64,000 bases of DNA, from NCBI GenBank assembly GCA_021299695.1, contig JAJTEK010000018.1, positions 62,001 to 126,000 on the forward strand, in the 5' to 3' direction. A model generated the notes under the pieces. It had not been told where the DNA came from, searched no databases, and saw nothing but the letters and a program-made list of their open reading frames with translations. Origin of the DNA: Pirellula sp. Its GTDB lineage: Bacteria > Planctomycetota > Planctomycetia > Pirellulales > Pirellulaceae. This document shows positions 17,108-25,563 of this stretch, piece after piece; positions within the stretch are counted from its first letter, which is position 1, and every line of letters begins with the position of its first letter. The translations under genes and the position numbers were made by a program.

Positions 17108-17988
17108 GAGCGTGTTGAGCCCGGACTGTCGGCCAACCAAAATCGAATACTTGCAAGGCTCAGCAGGGCCGTAGCGATGATCAGCAGCACACTGAAAGCA
17201 TCGAATTCAAACCGGTCTTTACCAGAGAACGTCTGGTACATCGCGTAAGCTAGCCAGCAAAAGTGCGCAAGCGACAGTGTATCGATGATCGCTTTGCCCT
17301 TGGATACTCCCCATCGGTCCGAGAGCCATGCGACCAACGCGAGTGTTTGAATTGCGTGGAGTGCAGCCCCGTGGGGAAACTTCAGAACTCCGCGTCCACC
17401 GTAGAGGGTTGGGGAATCGCCCCGCAAGGCTTGGTATTGTCCGATCCATGTGATCAGGTAGCCGACCAAGACGCTGATGCAAAGCAGGAGCATTCCCCAT
17501 CGAATAGCCCATCGCATCGCACGGGAGCACGCATGGATGGCATGGGGTTGCCAGGCGCGGTAAGTGATTTGAAAAATGGCAAGAACGGCAATCGAGATCA
17601 GCAATAGCATCGCCAATTCGATCAGCCCGTTGGTCACCCCGTCGTGGTTGAAGTGGCTCTGTTCCTTGCGCCATGTTTGAAGGGTGATGAGAAAAACCTC
17701 AAGCAGCAGCGTAAGCGAGAGAGTGTTTCGGATCGTATGGTCGTAAGGCGTCGGACGGACCTTGTCGATTGCCCAGAGGCACGACCAGAGGGTCACACCC
17801 GTCGAGAGTCCAAAAAGGGTCGCTTTTCGAAACGAGAGGGGGTCCTCCCAGGATTGATCCAACAACCAGAACAAGCAAGCGTGGAGCAAACCGCTGGCAA
17901 GGAGGGCAAGGACGCAAGCTTGTTCCCAAGGGGACTTGAGCCCAAGACTCTGCGCACGATTCACCCAATTTCGGTAAGGCAGGTTCAA
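17104..17988 (-). CDS. Multi-pass membrane protein of unknown function
   Basis: A 294-residue protein with about seven or eight hydrophobic helices (for example around residues 26-45, 57-75, 90-105, 125-147, 165-190, 235-250 and 262-285). I do not recognise a family. Short charged loops and an LYGGRGVLKFPHGAALHAIQ segment between helices are the only distinctive parts. Its 3' end overlaps the convergent oxidoreductase gene by 4 nt. Coding signal is good, with no frame breaks. Confidence 0.7.
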   Translation of the reverse strand: MNLPYRNWVNRAQSLGLKSPWEQACVLALLASGLLHACLFWLLDQSWEDPLSFRKATLFGLSTGVTLWSCLWAIDKVRPTPYDHTIRNTLSLTLLLEVFLITLQTWRKEQSHFNHDGVTNGLIELAMLLLISIAVLAIFQITYRAWQPHAIHACSRAMRWAIRWGMLLLCISVLVGYLITWIGQYQALRGDSPTLYGGRGVLKFPHGAALHAIQTLALVAWLSDRWGVSKGKAIIDTLSLAHFCWLAYAMYQTFSGKDRFEFDAFSVLLIIATALLSLASIRFWLADSPGSTRS

Positions 17989-18029
17989 CCAATCGTCCTT
18001 CTTGCACGGGACCTTCTCAAAGCACGCGA

Positions 18030-18092
18030 ACTCTTTAGGCTTAAGGCTTAAGGCTTAGCCTCTGTGCTCTCTGTGCCTCTGTGTTTCCCATT
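18030..18092. repeat. Short low-complexity direct repeats
   Basis: GGCTTAA is repeated in tandem near 18038-18056, followed by CTCTGTGCTCTCTGTGCCTCTGTGTTTCC (two stretches of CTCTGTGC-type units). It lies in the gap between two minus-strand genes and resembles simple dispersed repeats found in many genomes. No function can be assigned. Confidence 0.4.
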
Positions 18093-18151
18093 CTTCCTTG
18101 CCTTTAACTCTTCCGGGCCTTCCCATCATCGACCGATCTAGCAGGTGGAGG

Positions 18152-18820
18152 CTATGGGTTCGCAGGCTTGGCGTTACCTTCGGCTTCGAGCCGATCGAGC
18201 ATCATTTGAAGCTGTTGTTTGAAGGCTGGGTCGTCGGATTGTCGGATCAGTTGCTCGAGTTGTTTTTTCATCATCTGCTGTGCTTCTGGAGTTTGAGCTG
18301 CGGCGTTGTTTCCTACATTTGGCTCGTCGGCGAATTTTCGCACCCATTCGAATGCTGCTGGATGCTTTCTCTTGAGCGCTTTGCGCGTATCGGCTCGGAA
18401 CTCGGTTTTCTTTTCCTTGCCCCGTTGCAATTCCTTGATCGTCACACGAATGCCAACCTTTGGCGACTCCTCGATCGTCACGTCCTGCTTGCCATTTCGC
18501 ACACGCGTTATCGATACGCTTTGGCCGTCGCGTTCCTCGAAGGACTTTTCAACGGTATGGCCGTTGATATTGGTAACCGAATGGCTCTGCGAGTTTCGAA
18601 AAAAGTTGCTGCTGGCCGATGGCGAGGCACTCTCCGGATCCTCGCCAGGAGATCGCTCCTGCTTGGGTCCCTGGGATCCCGAGGAGAATCCCGACGAGGA
18701 TCCAAAACTGAAACTGAAGGATTGTTGGGCAAGTGCCGGGGATGCAGTCGAGACGACAGCCATGATTCCCACAGAAGCGATGATCGCCATCGAGAGGATA
18801 CCGTTGATCAAAAATTTCAT
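18152..18820 (-). CDS. Exported hypothetical protein
   Basis: A 222-residue protein with a clear signal peptide (about residues 1-31, ending SPALAQ). A Ser/Gly/Phe-rich stretch (about 33-50) and a Pro/Ser linker follow, then a small domain (about 75-150) with NGHTVEKSFEERDGQSVSI-type beta strands, and a Gln/Met-rich helical C-terminus. I do not recognise the family. It is divergent from the redoxin/cytochrome gene at 18964, with a shared 143-nt promoter region. It may be a periplasmic structural or regulatory protein; this is unproven. Confidence 0.7.
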   Translation of the reverse strand: MKFLINGILSMAIIASVGIMAVVSTASPALAQQSFSFSFGSSSGFSSGSQGPKQERSPGEDPESASPSASSNFFRNSQSHSVTNINGHTVEKSFEERDGQSVSITRVRNGKQDVTIEESPKVGIRVTIKELQRGKEKKTEFRADTRKALKRKHPAAFEWVRKFADEPNVGNNAAAQTPEAQQMMKKQLEQLIRQSDDPAFKQQLQMMLDRLEAEGNAKPANP

Positions 18821-18963
18821 GTTCGTTGTCTCCCTAGCAAGCAGAATGGAAGCAGTCCGTGGACGTGAAGATCCTGAGCGAGTCTATCAGTAGAGTCCCT
18901 GATTGTAGTACAATTCGTTGGGTCGACCACTTGGGATTCCCTTTTTCGTTGGATTGGTTTGCG

Positions 18964-20790
18964 ATGAAAACAAAAAACGTTTTTTGGATTGCATCGAGTG
19001 TTTCGAACGCTTTGGTCTTTGCCTGCTTTTTCATTATCCTTGGGGCTCCACTGCGGGGCGATGAATCCCTGGGTACCAAGATACCAATTGGAACCAAGGT
19101 CGAAGGGCTTCGATTCAAGGACATCCGAGGGGTCCGGCGCGAGCTATCGGAACTCGGTCCTCATCGGGCCTTTGTGCTGACGTTTGTCACCTCCGACTGT
19201 CCGATCGTCAAAAAGACGTTCCCCAAGCTTACGGAACTCCATGGCCAATTCTCGAGCCAAGATGTCGCGTTTGTTTGCGTCAATGTGGGACTCAACGACA
19301 CGATTCGGGACATGGCGAGCCAAGCCATCGAGTTCCAAGCTCCTTGGGCTTTTATCAAGGACTACGACGCTCAGGTCGCGGGCAAGCTCGGCATTACCCG
19401 TACGCCGGAGGTCGCAGTCCTGGACTCGGAGTACCGGTTGATCTACCGAGGCAGAGTTGACGATCAAATACGGCTAGGAGGGGTCAAGCCCAACGCATCG
19501 CGATCCGATCTGCGTCTTGCCCTTGAGGAACACTTGGCCGGCAAGCCTGTAAGTGTCCCGGAGACCCTTGCCGACGGCTGCGCGATCAGTCGAGCACCTG
19601 CGATCGCCGAGTCGAATACAACCGCTCTGAATTATCATGAGCACATCGCGCCGATCATCCTTGAACATTGCACAACGTGCCATCGTCCTGGAACCGCAGC
19701 ACCTTTTTCGTTGATGACCTCTCAAGATGTCTTAGGGCATGCGGAGATGATCCAAGAGGTCATCCGCGACGAGACCATGCCTCCTTGGTATGCGAACAAA
19801 AAGCATGGCGAGTTTCAAAACGACCGCTCGCTGAGCGAATCTCAAAAAGGAGCACTTTTGGGATGGCTAGCCTCTGGGCGCGCGATGGGTTCGGAGGAGC
19901 AAACTCCTGAGCCACCGGAATTCGAACAAACGCCATGGCGTATTGGCACTCCGGACTTGATCATCACCACCCTCGAACAGCATACGGTTCCTGCGACCGG
20001 GTTTGTTCCTTACAAATACGTCGTCTTGCCCCATCTGTTTTTGAACGACACTTGGGTCAGCGCTTTTGAAATCCGACCTTTGAATCCCGCTGTCGTTCAC
20101 CATTGCAATATGGCTTATGCGACCAGCAAGGGGGCGAGCGAAGAGACATTCATCACCGGATATGTTCCGGGCGGCCAGCCGATGGATTTGACCAAATTCG
20201 ACAACCAAGTTGCTTACAAGCTTCCGGCAGGTTCTGCCTTGGGCTTGCAGATCCACTACACCACCACCGGACAGGAGCAAAAGAGTCGGATCCAAATCGG
20301 ATTGCGTTTCCCACGCGAGAAGATTCGCAAGCAGCTCTACCACTTCGTTCTGGACCCACGGGGTTGGAAGATTCCGCCTGGAGATCCTGCATTCCGAATC
20401 AGCTCCGAGCATGAGCTAGCCCGCGATGCGGATCTGCTTGGCATCTTCACCCACATGCATGTCCGGGGCCGAGACATGACGTTCTTTGCAAAGGATCCAA
20501 GCGGTTCGCAGGAGACGCTCCTGCAGATCCCCAACTACAACTTCGAATGGCAACTCGGCTACGAAATCGCACCTGGCACGAAGCTCCTGCCCAAGGGGAC
20601 GACCATCCAAGCCGTTGCCCACTTCGACAACTCGCCGTTTAACCCTTACAACCCTGATCCCAAAGCGACCGTCGAGTACGGGGCTCAGACTGTCGATGAG
20701 ATGTTCAATGGGTTTGTCTTTTACGTCGACCAGAACGAAATCCTGGACATCGATGTCGATCCGAAGACGGGCAGAGTCAAAAAGAAATAG
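18964..20790 (+). CDS. Exported redoxin / cytochrome c / copper type II monooxygenase-like fusion
   Basis: A 608-residue protein from ATG 18964. It has a signal peptide (about 1-32), then a thioredoxin-fold domain (about 42-190) with a single active cysteine, C79 in TSDCPIVKK, then a short cytochrome c-like segment with heme motif CTTCH (236-240). The C-terminal half resembles copper type II ascorbate-dependent monooxygenases: VVHHCNM, LQIHYTT and THMHVRGRDM supply possible copper-binding histidines. It probably acts in the periplasm in redox or copper-dependent chemistry. Substrate and direction are unknown. Related fusions are common in planctomycetes. Confidence 0.8.
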   Translation: MKTKNVFWIASSVSNALVFACFFIILGAPLRGDESLGTKIPIGTKVEGLRFKDIRGVRRELSELGPHRAFVLTFVTSDCPIVKKTFPKLTELHGQFSSQDVAFVCVNVGLNDTIRDMASQAIEFQAPWAFIKDYDAQVAGKLGITRTPEVAVLDSEYRLIYRGRVDDQIRLGGVKPNASRSDLRLALEEHLAGKPVSVPETLADGCAISRAPAIAESNTTALNYHEHIAPIILEHCTTCHRPGTAAPFSLMTSQDVLGHAEMIQEVIRDETMPPWYANKKHGEFQNDRSLSESQKGALLGWLASGRAMGSEEQTPEPPEFEQTPWRIGTPDLIITTLEQHTVPATGFVPYKYVVLPHLFLNDTWVSAFEIRPLNPAVVHHCNMAYATSKGASEETFITGYVPGGQPMDLTKFDNQVAYKLPAGSALGLQIHYTTTGQEQKSRIQIGLRFPREKIRKQLYHFVLDPRGWKIPPGDPAFRISSEHELARDADLLGIFTHMHVRGRDMTFFAKDPSGSQETLLQIPNYNFEWQLGYEIAPGTKLLPKGTTIQAVAHFDNSPFNPYNPDPKATVEYGAQTVDEMFNGFVFYVDQNEILDIDVDPKTGRVKKK

Positions 20791-20802
20791 CGATCGTCGG
20801 AC

Positions 20803-22068
20803 TTAAACCGTCGGTTTTAAAATCGCGTGGAAGATCTTGCACCACTCGTCGGCGACATCGGCCCAAGTCCGCTGCTTCATCCTTTGGAAGCCGGCGAGTT
20901 GTCCGGCGAGTTTGCCGCTGCGGTCTTGATCCAACTCGAAAACGGCTCTCGCAAAATCCGATTCCGAATGGGGGTCAAAGTAGATCGCATCTGGACCCAT
21001 GGCAGCAAGCTGTTCGCGGAGCGAGGGAATATCGGAAGACAGGATTGGACATCCAAACGACAATGCCTCCATCAGCGGAAACGAGCCTTGTTCGTACAAG
21101 CTCGGAACGGCGGTTGCAAACGCATGGCGATAGAGCGATTCGAGCTCTCCTCGTGAGACCTTGCCCAACACATGCACCCAAGGCTCTAGCTGCAGATCCT
21201 TGATCAAGTCTTGGAGATTCGGCGGTGTTTGTTTGATTCCTGTAAAGACCACATGCCATGGATCCGGCTGATCGCGATTGATCGAAGGCAGGGCGCGAAG
21301 AAGCAGTTGATGGTTCTTGTAGTTCCGAAAGGCAGCGGGATACAAGAGGTACCGGCCCGCAGGGATCCCCTCGGGCAGCATCGATGGTGGTTCGGACGAA
21401 CGACGGAAATCCCGAGGGACCGCGGGTCGCACCATCCGAGTCCTATCGGAAGCCAAGCCTAGGGTTCCATGCAGATCTTTGTGCAAGATGAAGTCCGACA
21501 TGCAAGCTACGATCTTGGCTCGAGCGGTAACTTGATTGACCAATCGCTTGAACGAGTCGAGTTTCTCCGGCGGTGTACCGTCGGAGAAATGGTAGGTGAC
21601 CAAGTCATGAACGATAACGACCGTCGGCTTATTGAATTCCTGATCCAGCCCGACGTAGGGAAGCAGCCAAAGATCGACACCCTCGAGCCAACTCGCTTTG
21701 GAGTGGTTGACGCGACGTTCAAACCATCGGTAAGTCCACCCCAGGGGGCCTTGATCGCGGATGCTCGTTCCGGTGCGCTCGATACGGCGGCGGTCGGCTT
21801 GCCTGAGTGTCTTCCAGGGTTTGCGGAGATAAAACGGCGGCTTGGAGTTTCCGACGACTTCGATGCGATCGGGTGCCAGTTGCCTCAAGGGTTCGAGCAG
21901 TTGCTCTTGGCCCTCTTTGGCGACCAGAAGTATCTTTTCCATAGAAGGTTGCCCGAGGAGACCTTCGACGAGGTTAGCGACGAAAACTCCAATCCCTTCG
22001 GTGGGTTCGAGCGTCACACCGTAGTCGCACCAGATACCGAGTTTGATCTTCTCTAGCTGGTCCGTCAT
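20803..22068 (-). CDS. Glycosyltransferase, GT4 (group 1) family
   Basis: A 421-residue GT-B transferase. The N-terminal domain starts KIKLGIWCDYGVTLEPTEGIG, and the C-terminal donor domain contains AGRYLLYPAAFRNYKNHQLLLRAL and PSLYEQGSFPLMEALSFGCPILSSD, the usual EX7E region. ATG 22068 overlaps the stop of the upstream gene as ATGA, so it is translationally coupled to the 1090-residue exported protein; an upstream ATG at 22110 is less likely. Donor and acceptor are unknown; polysaccharide or glycoprotein synthesis is plausible. Confidence 0.87.
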   Translation of the reverse strand: MTDQLEKIKLGIWCDYGVTLEPTEGIGVFVANLVEGLLGQPSMEKILLVAKEGQEQLLEPLRQLAPDRIEVVGNSKPPFYLRKPWKTLRQADRRRIERTGTSIRDQGPLGWTYRWFERRVNHSKASWLEGVDLWLLPYVGLDQEFNKPTVVIVHDLVTYHFSDGTPPEKLDSFKRLVNQVTARAKIVACMSDFILHKDLHGTLGLASDRTRMVRPAVPRDFRRSSEPPSMLPEGIPAGRYLLYPAAFRNYKNHQLLLRALPSINRDQPDPWHVVFTGIKQTPPNLQDLIKDLQLEPWVHVLGKVSRGELESLYRHAFATAVPSLYEQGSFPLMEALSFGCPILSSDIPSLREQLAAMGPDAIYFDPHSESDFARAVFELDQDRSGKLAGQLAGFQRMKQRTWADVADEWCKIFHAILKPTV

Positions 22069-25000
22069 GGTGCGGTGGGATTGACTAAGAGCCATTGGTC
22101 GCGACTCCACTGATCGTTGTCACCGGCGACCAGGAATTCCGTGCTCAGAGAGGGGCGTTGCCGCTGAATGCTCAGAGCCCAAGGGAGTTTGTCCCAGGGA
22201 ATCGTCGAGTCGTCCATGAGTTCCTTGATGGGGATCGCGAGTTCTGCATTCCAAGCCTCGTCGGTCGGGTGGAACGCGATGTACCACTGCGGATTCCAGA
22301 CTCGAATGTCGTTGCATTGGTCCAAAACGCCTCCTTGGATATCCCAGGCGAACTCGAACCAGGTTGCATAGTCACGATCGATATCGATCCTGAGCCTTAC
22401 ATGGTCAAGCATCGGATCCATCGAATCCCGCTTGGCGGTCCCATCCTTGGCTTTCATCTCTCTGGCTTTGGAGTCCTTGGTATGGGCGCCCTTGAAAGCG
22501 GGGTTAGAGCGTTGGGACTGCAAAGAGCTCGACGCAAGCTCCGAGGAACGGTTGCGTGGGGAACTCAGGTGGACAAAGAGGAAATCCTGGTCGCGGCACA
22601 ATCGGACCATGGAAGTCTCGGTCTCATCGGCCCAGGCCGTCGAGAGCCGAAGTCGGATGGCTTGATCCCACAATTCCGGTTCGGCTAGGCCATCTAAGTG
22701 TGGGCGGATTTGGGTCCAGGGTATTCTTGGGATCGGCAATGAGCCGGCGGGAGGAGCGTTGATGATTTGCTCCTGTTCGTAGATTCCCGACCAGTTCCCG
22801 AGTTGAGGGTAGTACGCCGGCCAAAAGCCCCGTTCGGAGGTCGGGTCGAGTCCTCCGGCACGGGTCCATGAGCTGGTACGAAAACGCGAGGCGATCAGCC
22901 AAGCCCATGCGGGTTCGGATTTCTTGGTCTGCCAACCCTCAGGCCACCCCCCCAGAAGCTTGGCGAATCCTTTTTCACCGGTCCCACGTGCGATCGGTGT
23001 CAGGCGGGATTCGTTGATGTAAGAAGCGGGTTTAACACCGCTGTCTTGGGCTCCAAACGGGGAAGCGGCATTGCTGGTAGGTGCTGTTGCAATTTGGACC
23101 GAATGATCTGTTTGCTGTTGGAGTTGGCCGCGTATCAACTGCTCGATTTCGGCCGAGCCGGTGTAGGTCATCAGCTCACGATAAGCCATTTCCTGCTGTT
23201 CTTGGTTGCTAAATCGAGCCAGGATCAACTGGAGCGAGGCGTGCCAGCGGTGCCAATTGCCCTGCACTCGGGATTCTTGGGATACCATCCACAAAACATC
23301 CAGCGCCGATTCCGGCGAGAGGGGTTTGATCAACTCCAGGAGCGATTCGTCCCAAGCGTTCTCGCGATAGAGCTCGCTTCCTCGCGTCTGGAGCAATTGC
23401 GAGACACGGCCCGACGCGTTGGCCGAGGCCATGAGGGTTGCGAGTTTGATTTTCAGCAGCGGTTTATCGCAAATTTTCGTGTCGTTTTGCAAGACAAGGC
23501 CATCGAGAGGATGACTGATCGTTGCCGATTTATGATGGACCAACCGGTAATGGACTTGTCCCTCGAGCGACGCTGGAGTTTGTGCATCCAAGGGCAAACA
23601 TCCGGACGCATAGTAGTAGCGGATAGGCTGAAGCGGCTTGGCCAAGAGCTGATTGCTTTTCTTGAGAACCATCGAAGGCGCCAACGTAAATCCACTCGAT
23701 TCGCTGCGCTGGATCGTTCGCTGAACGGTCCAAGCACCGAGTTGGTCCTCAATGAGACTTTTGGCTGGAGAGAACGAGGGGTTACCGGCCAATTGGACCG
23801 CTTGGGTGGCCAGGGCCCCGTTGGCACTGCGGAGCATGTTCGAGGAGGATAAATCATCGACGAGCACGACATCGGGGCGGTGCAGGCGGATCTCTTGGAC
23901 CATCCATCGGAGCAATGCATCGCTGGAACGTTGGTAATAAGCCAGATCATTGATCTTCGTGCCGTTGGGAAGATCGCTGATTGGCAATCCACGGTGGGTC
24001 GTCACATGATCCAAATGGATGCGTGATGCCAAGCATTCCAAGGCCGAGACGCGATCGAGCTGATGGTGGAGGTCTTCGGTGAAACGACGGTTATGAACGA
24101 CCAACGCAGCGGCTTGATGCTGACCCTCATGAGCGATGTAAGCCAGAGCATCCCAGGGAATGCTCTGATCCGTTGCGCTGATGCTAAGCCCCAAAGTGCG
24201 CTGGGCTGAGGCATGAGTTTGCCTCCAAGATCGGCCGGAATTGCGCGATTGAAGAATGGTACCGAGCCGACCGCAAGCCATCAGGACTTGATCGTTCCAG
24301 GAATCCAGGCCCAGAAGCACGGTCGCAACGCCTGTTGGCTGTTGAATCCAGCTCGCACCGTGATCTTCCGAACACCAAATCAGGTTTCCGGGTTTTCCGA
24401 CAATCCACATCCGATCGGTCCCCCCCTTCATCTGGACAAGATCCACCAGTGGGGCGTCCTCCTTGGCAATCGGCAGATCGATGCTCTGCCATCGCAGGCC
24501 ATCGATCGAGTGCCAGAGCTGGGCCGCATCTCCCCCCAACCACCATCCTTGGGGCTGGAGCTTGCAGAATCGGATAGGTCGAAATTGGTCGGTATCGATC
24601 GCAACGGATCGGAAATCGACACCATCGGCAGCGAAAAAGACGCGGCTAGCTCGGTCGACGATCAGGGCACTTCCTTCGTCGCTCATGGCTACGGATTGAA
24701 GGTGACCACAAGGGGTCGGGCGCGGGCTCCAGGACCTGCCTCCATCGATCGATTCGAAAAGCGCCGATCCGAAATGGTCCGACCAATCCCCCCAGGCGAT
24801 CCAATGCCGATGCTTGATTCTCTGAAGGCCTATGAGTCGGGGCAGTCCTGGAATATCCGAGGCGTTCCAGGTTTTTCCCTCGTCTTGCGTGATCAAGACA
24901 ATCCCGATGCTCCGTCCGGTCGCCGGCTCGAGGGTCCCCCCGACGATCAGGCCGTTTCGATCCTCCATCCCGATGGCGTAGTAGTTGAACTCGCTACGGC

Positions 25001-25337
25001 CGGCCGAGAGGTTTTTCCATTGCTTGCCACCGTCGTCGGTCATGAGGATAGCCCCGGCATCGCCGACGACAAACGCTCGGTCGATCGAGAGCATTCGGCA
25101 ATCGTGAAGCTTCGCGTCGACCAAGGAGGCAACCGGTTCGGTTCGCTGAGAATCGGTTCGCTGAGAATCTGTTCGCTGGGAGTCAGGGCGTGCGGGGACC
25201 TGAGCAAACCCTTGGGTCCCGAGCAACAGTGCGCCACCTAGGATTTGCAGAGCCAGCAATAATAAAAGTTCGACTCGATAATGTTCTTTTTTCTGAGCAT
25301 CCATGCGCAGAAGAACCCACCCCTTTGTTCGACGCAA
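22065..25337 (-). CDS. Large exported protein with Ycf48-like propeller
   Basis: A 1090-residue protein. The N-terminal signal segment (about 23-46) is followed by three DSQRT repeats, then BNR/Ycf48-type propeller repeats (about 70-400) with recurring GDAGAILMTDDGGKQWKN-like units (SxDGGxxW). The middle (about 410-520) has a HxGQHQAAALVVHNRR...RPDVVLVDDLSS segment that faintly recalls PIG-L-type deacetylases but lacks the HPDDE motif. The C-terminus (about 900-1085) resembles DOMON/CBM9-like beta sandwiches. The precise role is unknown. It is likely in the periplasm or on the surface and is coupled to the downstream glycosyltransferase. Confidence 0.7.
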   Translation of the reverse strand: MRRTKGWVLLRMDAQKKEHYRVELLLLLALQILGGALLLGTQGFAQVPARPDSQRTDSQRTDSQRTEPVASLVDAKLHDCRMLSIDRAFVVGDAGAILMTDDGGKQWKNLSAGRSEFNYYAIGMEDRNGLIVGGTLEPATGRSIGIVLITQDEGKTWNASDIPGLPRLIGLQRIKHRHWIAWGDWSDHFGSALFESIDGGRSWSPRPTPCGHLQSVAMSDEGSALIVDRASRVFFAADGVDFRSVAIDTDQFRPIRFCKLQPQGWWLGGDAAQLWHSIDGLRWQSIDLPIAKEDAPLVDLVQMKGGTDRMWIVGKPGNLIWCSEDHGASWIQQPTGVATVLLGLDSWNDQVLMACGRLGTILQSRNSGRSWRQTHASAQRTLGLSISATDQSIPWDALAYIAHEGQHQAAALVVHNRRFTEDLHHQLDRVSALECLASRIHLDHVTTHRGLPISDLPNGTKINDLAYYQRSSDALLRWMVQEIRLHRPDVVLVDDLSSSNMLRSANGALATQAVQLAGNPSFSPAKSLIEDQLGAWTVQRTIQRSESSGFTLAPSMVLKKSNQLLAKPLQPIRYYYASGCLPLDAQTPASLEGQVHYRLVHHKSATISHPLDGLVLQNDTKICDKPLLKIKLATLMASANASGRVSQLLQTRGSELYRENAWDESLLELIKPLSPESALDVLWMVSQESRVQGNWHRWHASLQLILARFSNQEQQEMAYRELMTYTGSAEIEQLIRGQLQQQTDHSVQIATAPTSNAASPFGAQDSGVKPASYINESRLTPIARGTGEKGFAKLLGGWPEGWQTKKSEPAWAWLIASRFRTSSWTRAGGLDPTSERGFWPAYYPQLGNWSGIYEQEQIINAPPAGSLPIPRIPWTQIRPHLDGLAEPELWDQAIRLRLSTAWADETETSMVRLCRDQDFLFVHLSSPRNRSSELASSSLQSQRSNPAFKGAHTKDSKAREMKAKDGTAKRDSMDPMLDHVRLRIDIDRDYATWFEFAWDIQGGVLDQCNDIRVWNPQWYIAFHPTDEAWNAELAIPIKELMDDSTIPWDKLPWALSIQRQRPSLSTEFLVAGDNDQWSRDQWLLVNPTAP
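25139..25184. repeat. Three 15-bp tandem repeats within a CDS
   Basis: The unit GGTTCGCTGAGAATC is repeated about three times with small differences and encodes DSQRT three times on the minus strand, just after the signal peptide of the large exported protein. Its length may vary between strains. Confidence 0.7.
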
Positions 25338-25501
25338 TCCGTTGTGAACCTTCCGACTGCGGCCCCCGCATCGTTTGGGTTAAGATACCCGAAAAGCGAG
25401 GTGACGATCCATAGAGGTTTTTAGGAAAAATCTGCAGAAATGCAGTTCGTGCCTCGCATTGGATTTCGTCGTACTCGTACTCGATGGCGGATGGGTAAGC
25501 C

Positions 25502-25543
25502 TACCGTCGGGCTTGCCCGGCGGAGGCGTAACTTGCAGCTACA
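25502..25543. repeat. Dispersed repeat relative of the 66-98 sequence
   Basis: CCGTCGGGCTTGCCCGGCGG forms a small hairpin and is followed by AGGCGTAACTTGCAGCTAC. The second part closely matches AGGCGGAACTTGCGGCTAC at about 80-98. It lies in the gap between the two minus-strand genes ending at 25564 and starting at 25337. Confidence 0.5.
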
Positions 25544-25563
25544 GATTGATCGAGGTGAATCGT

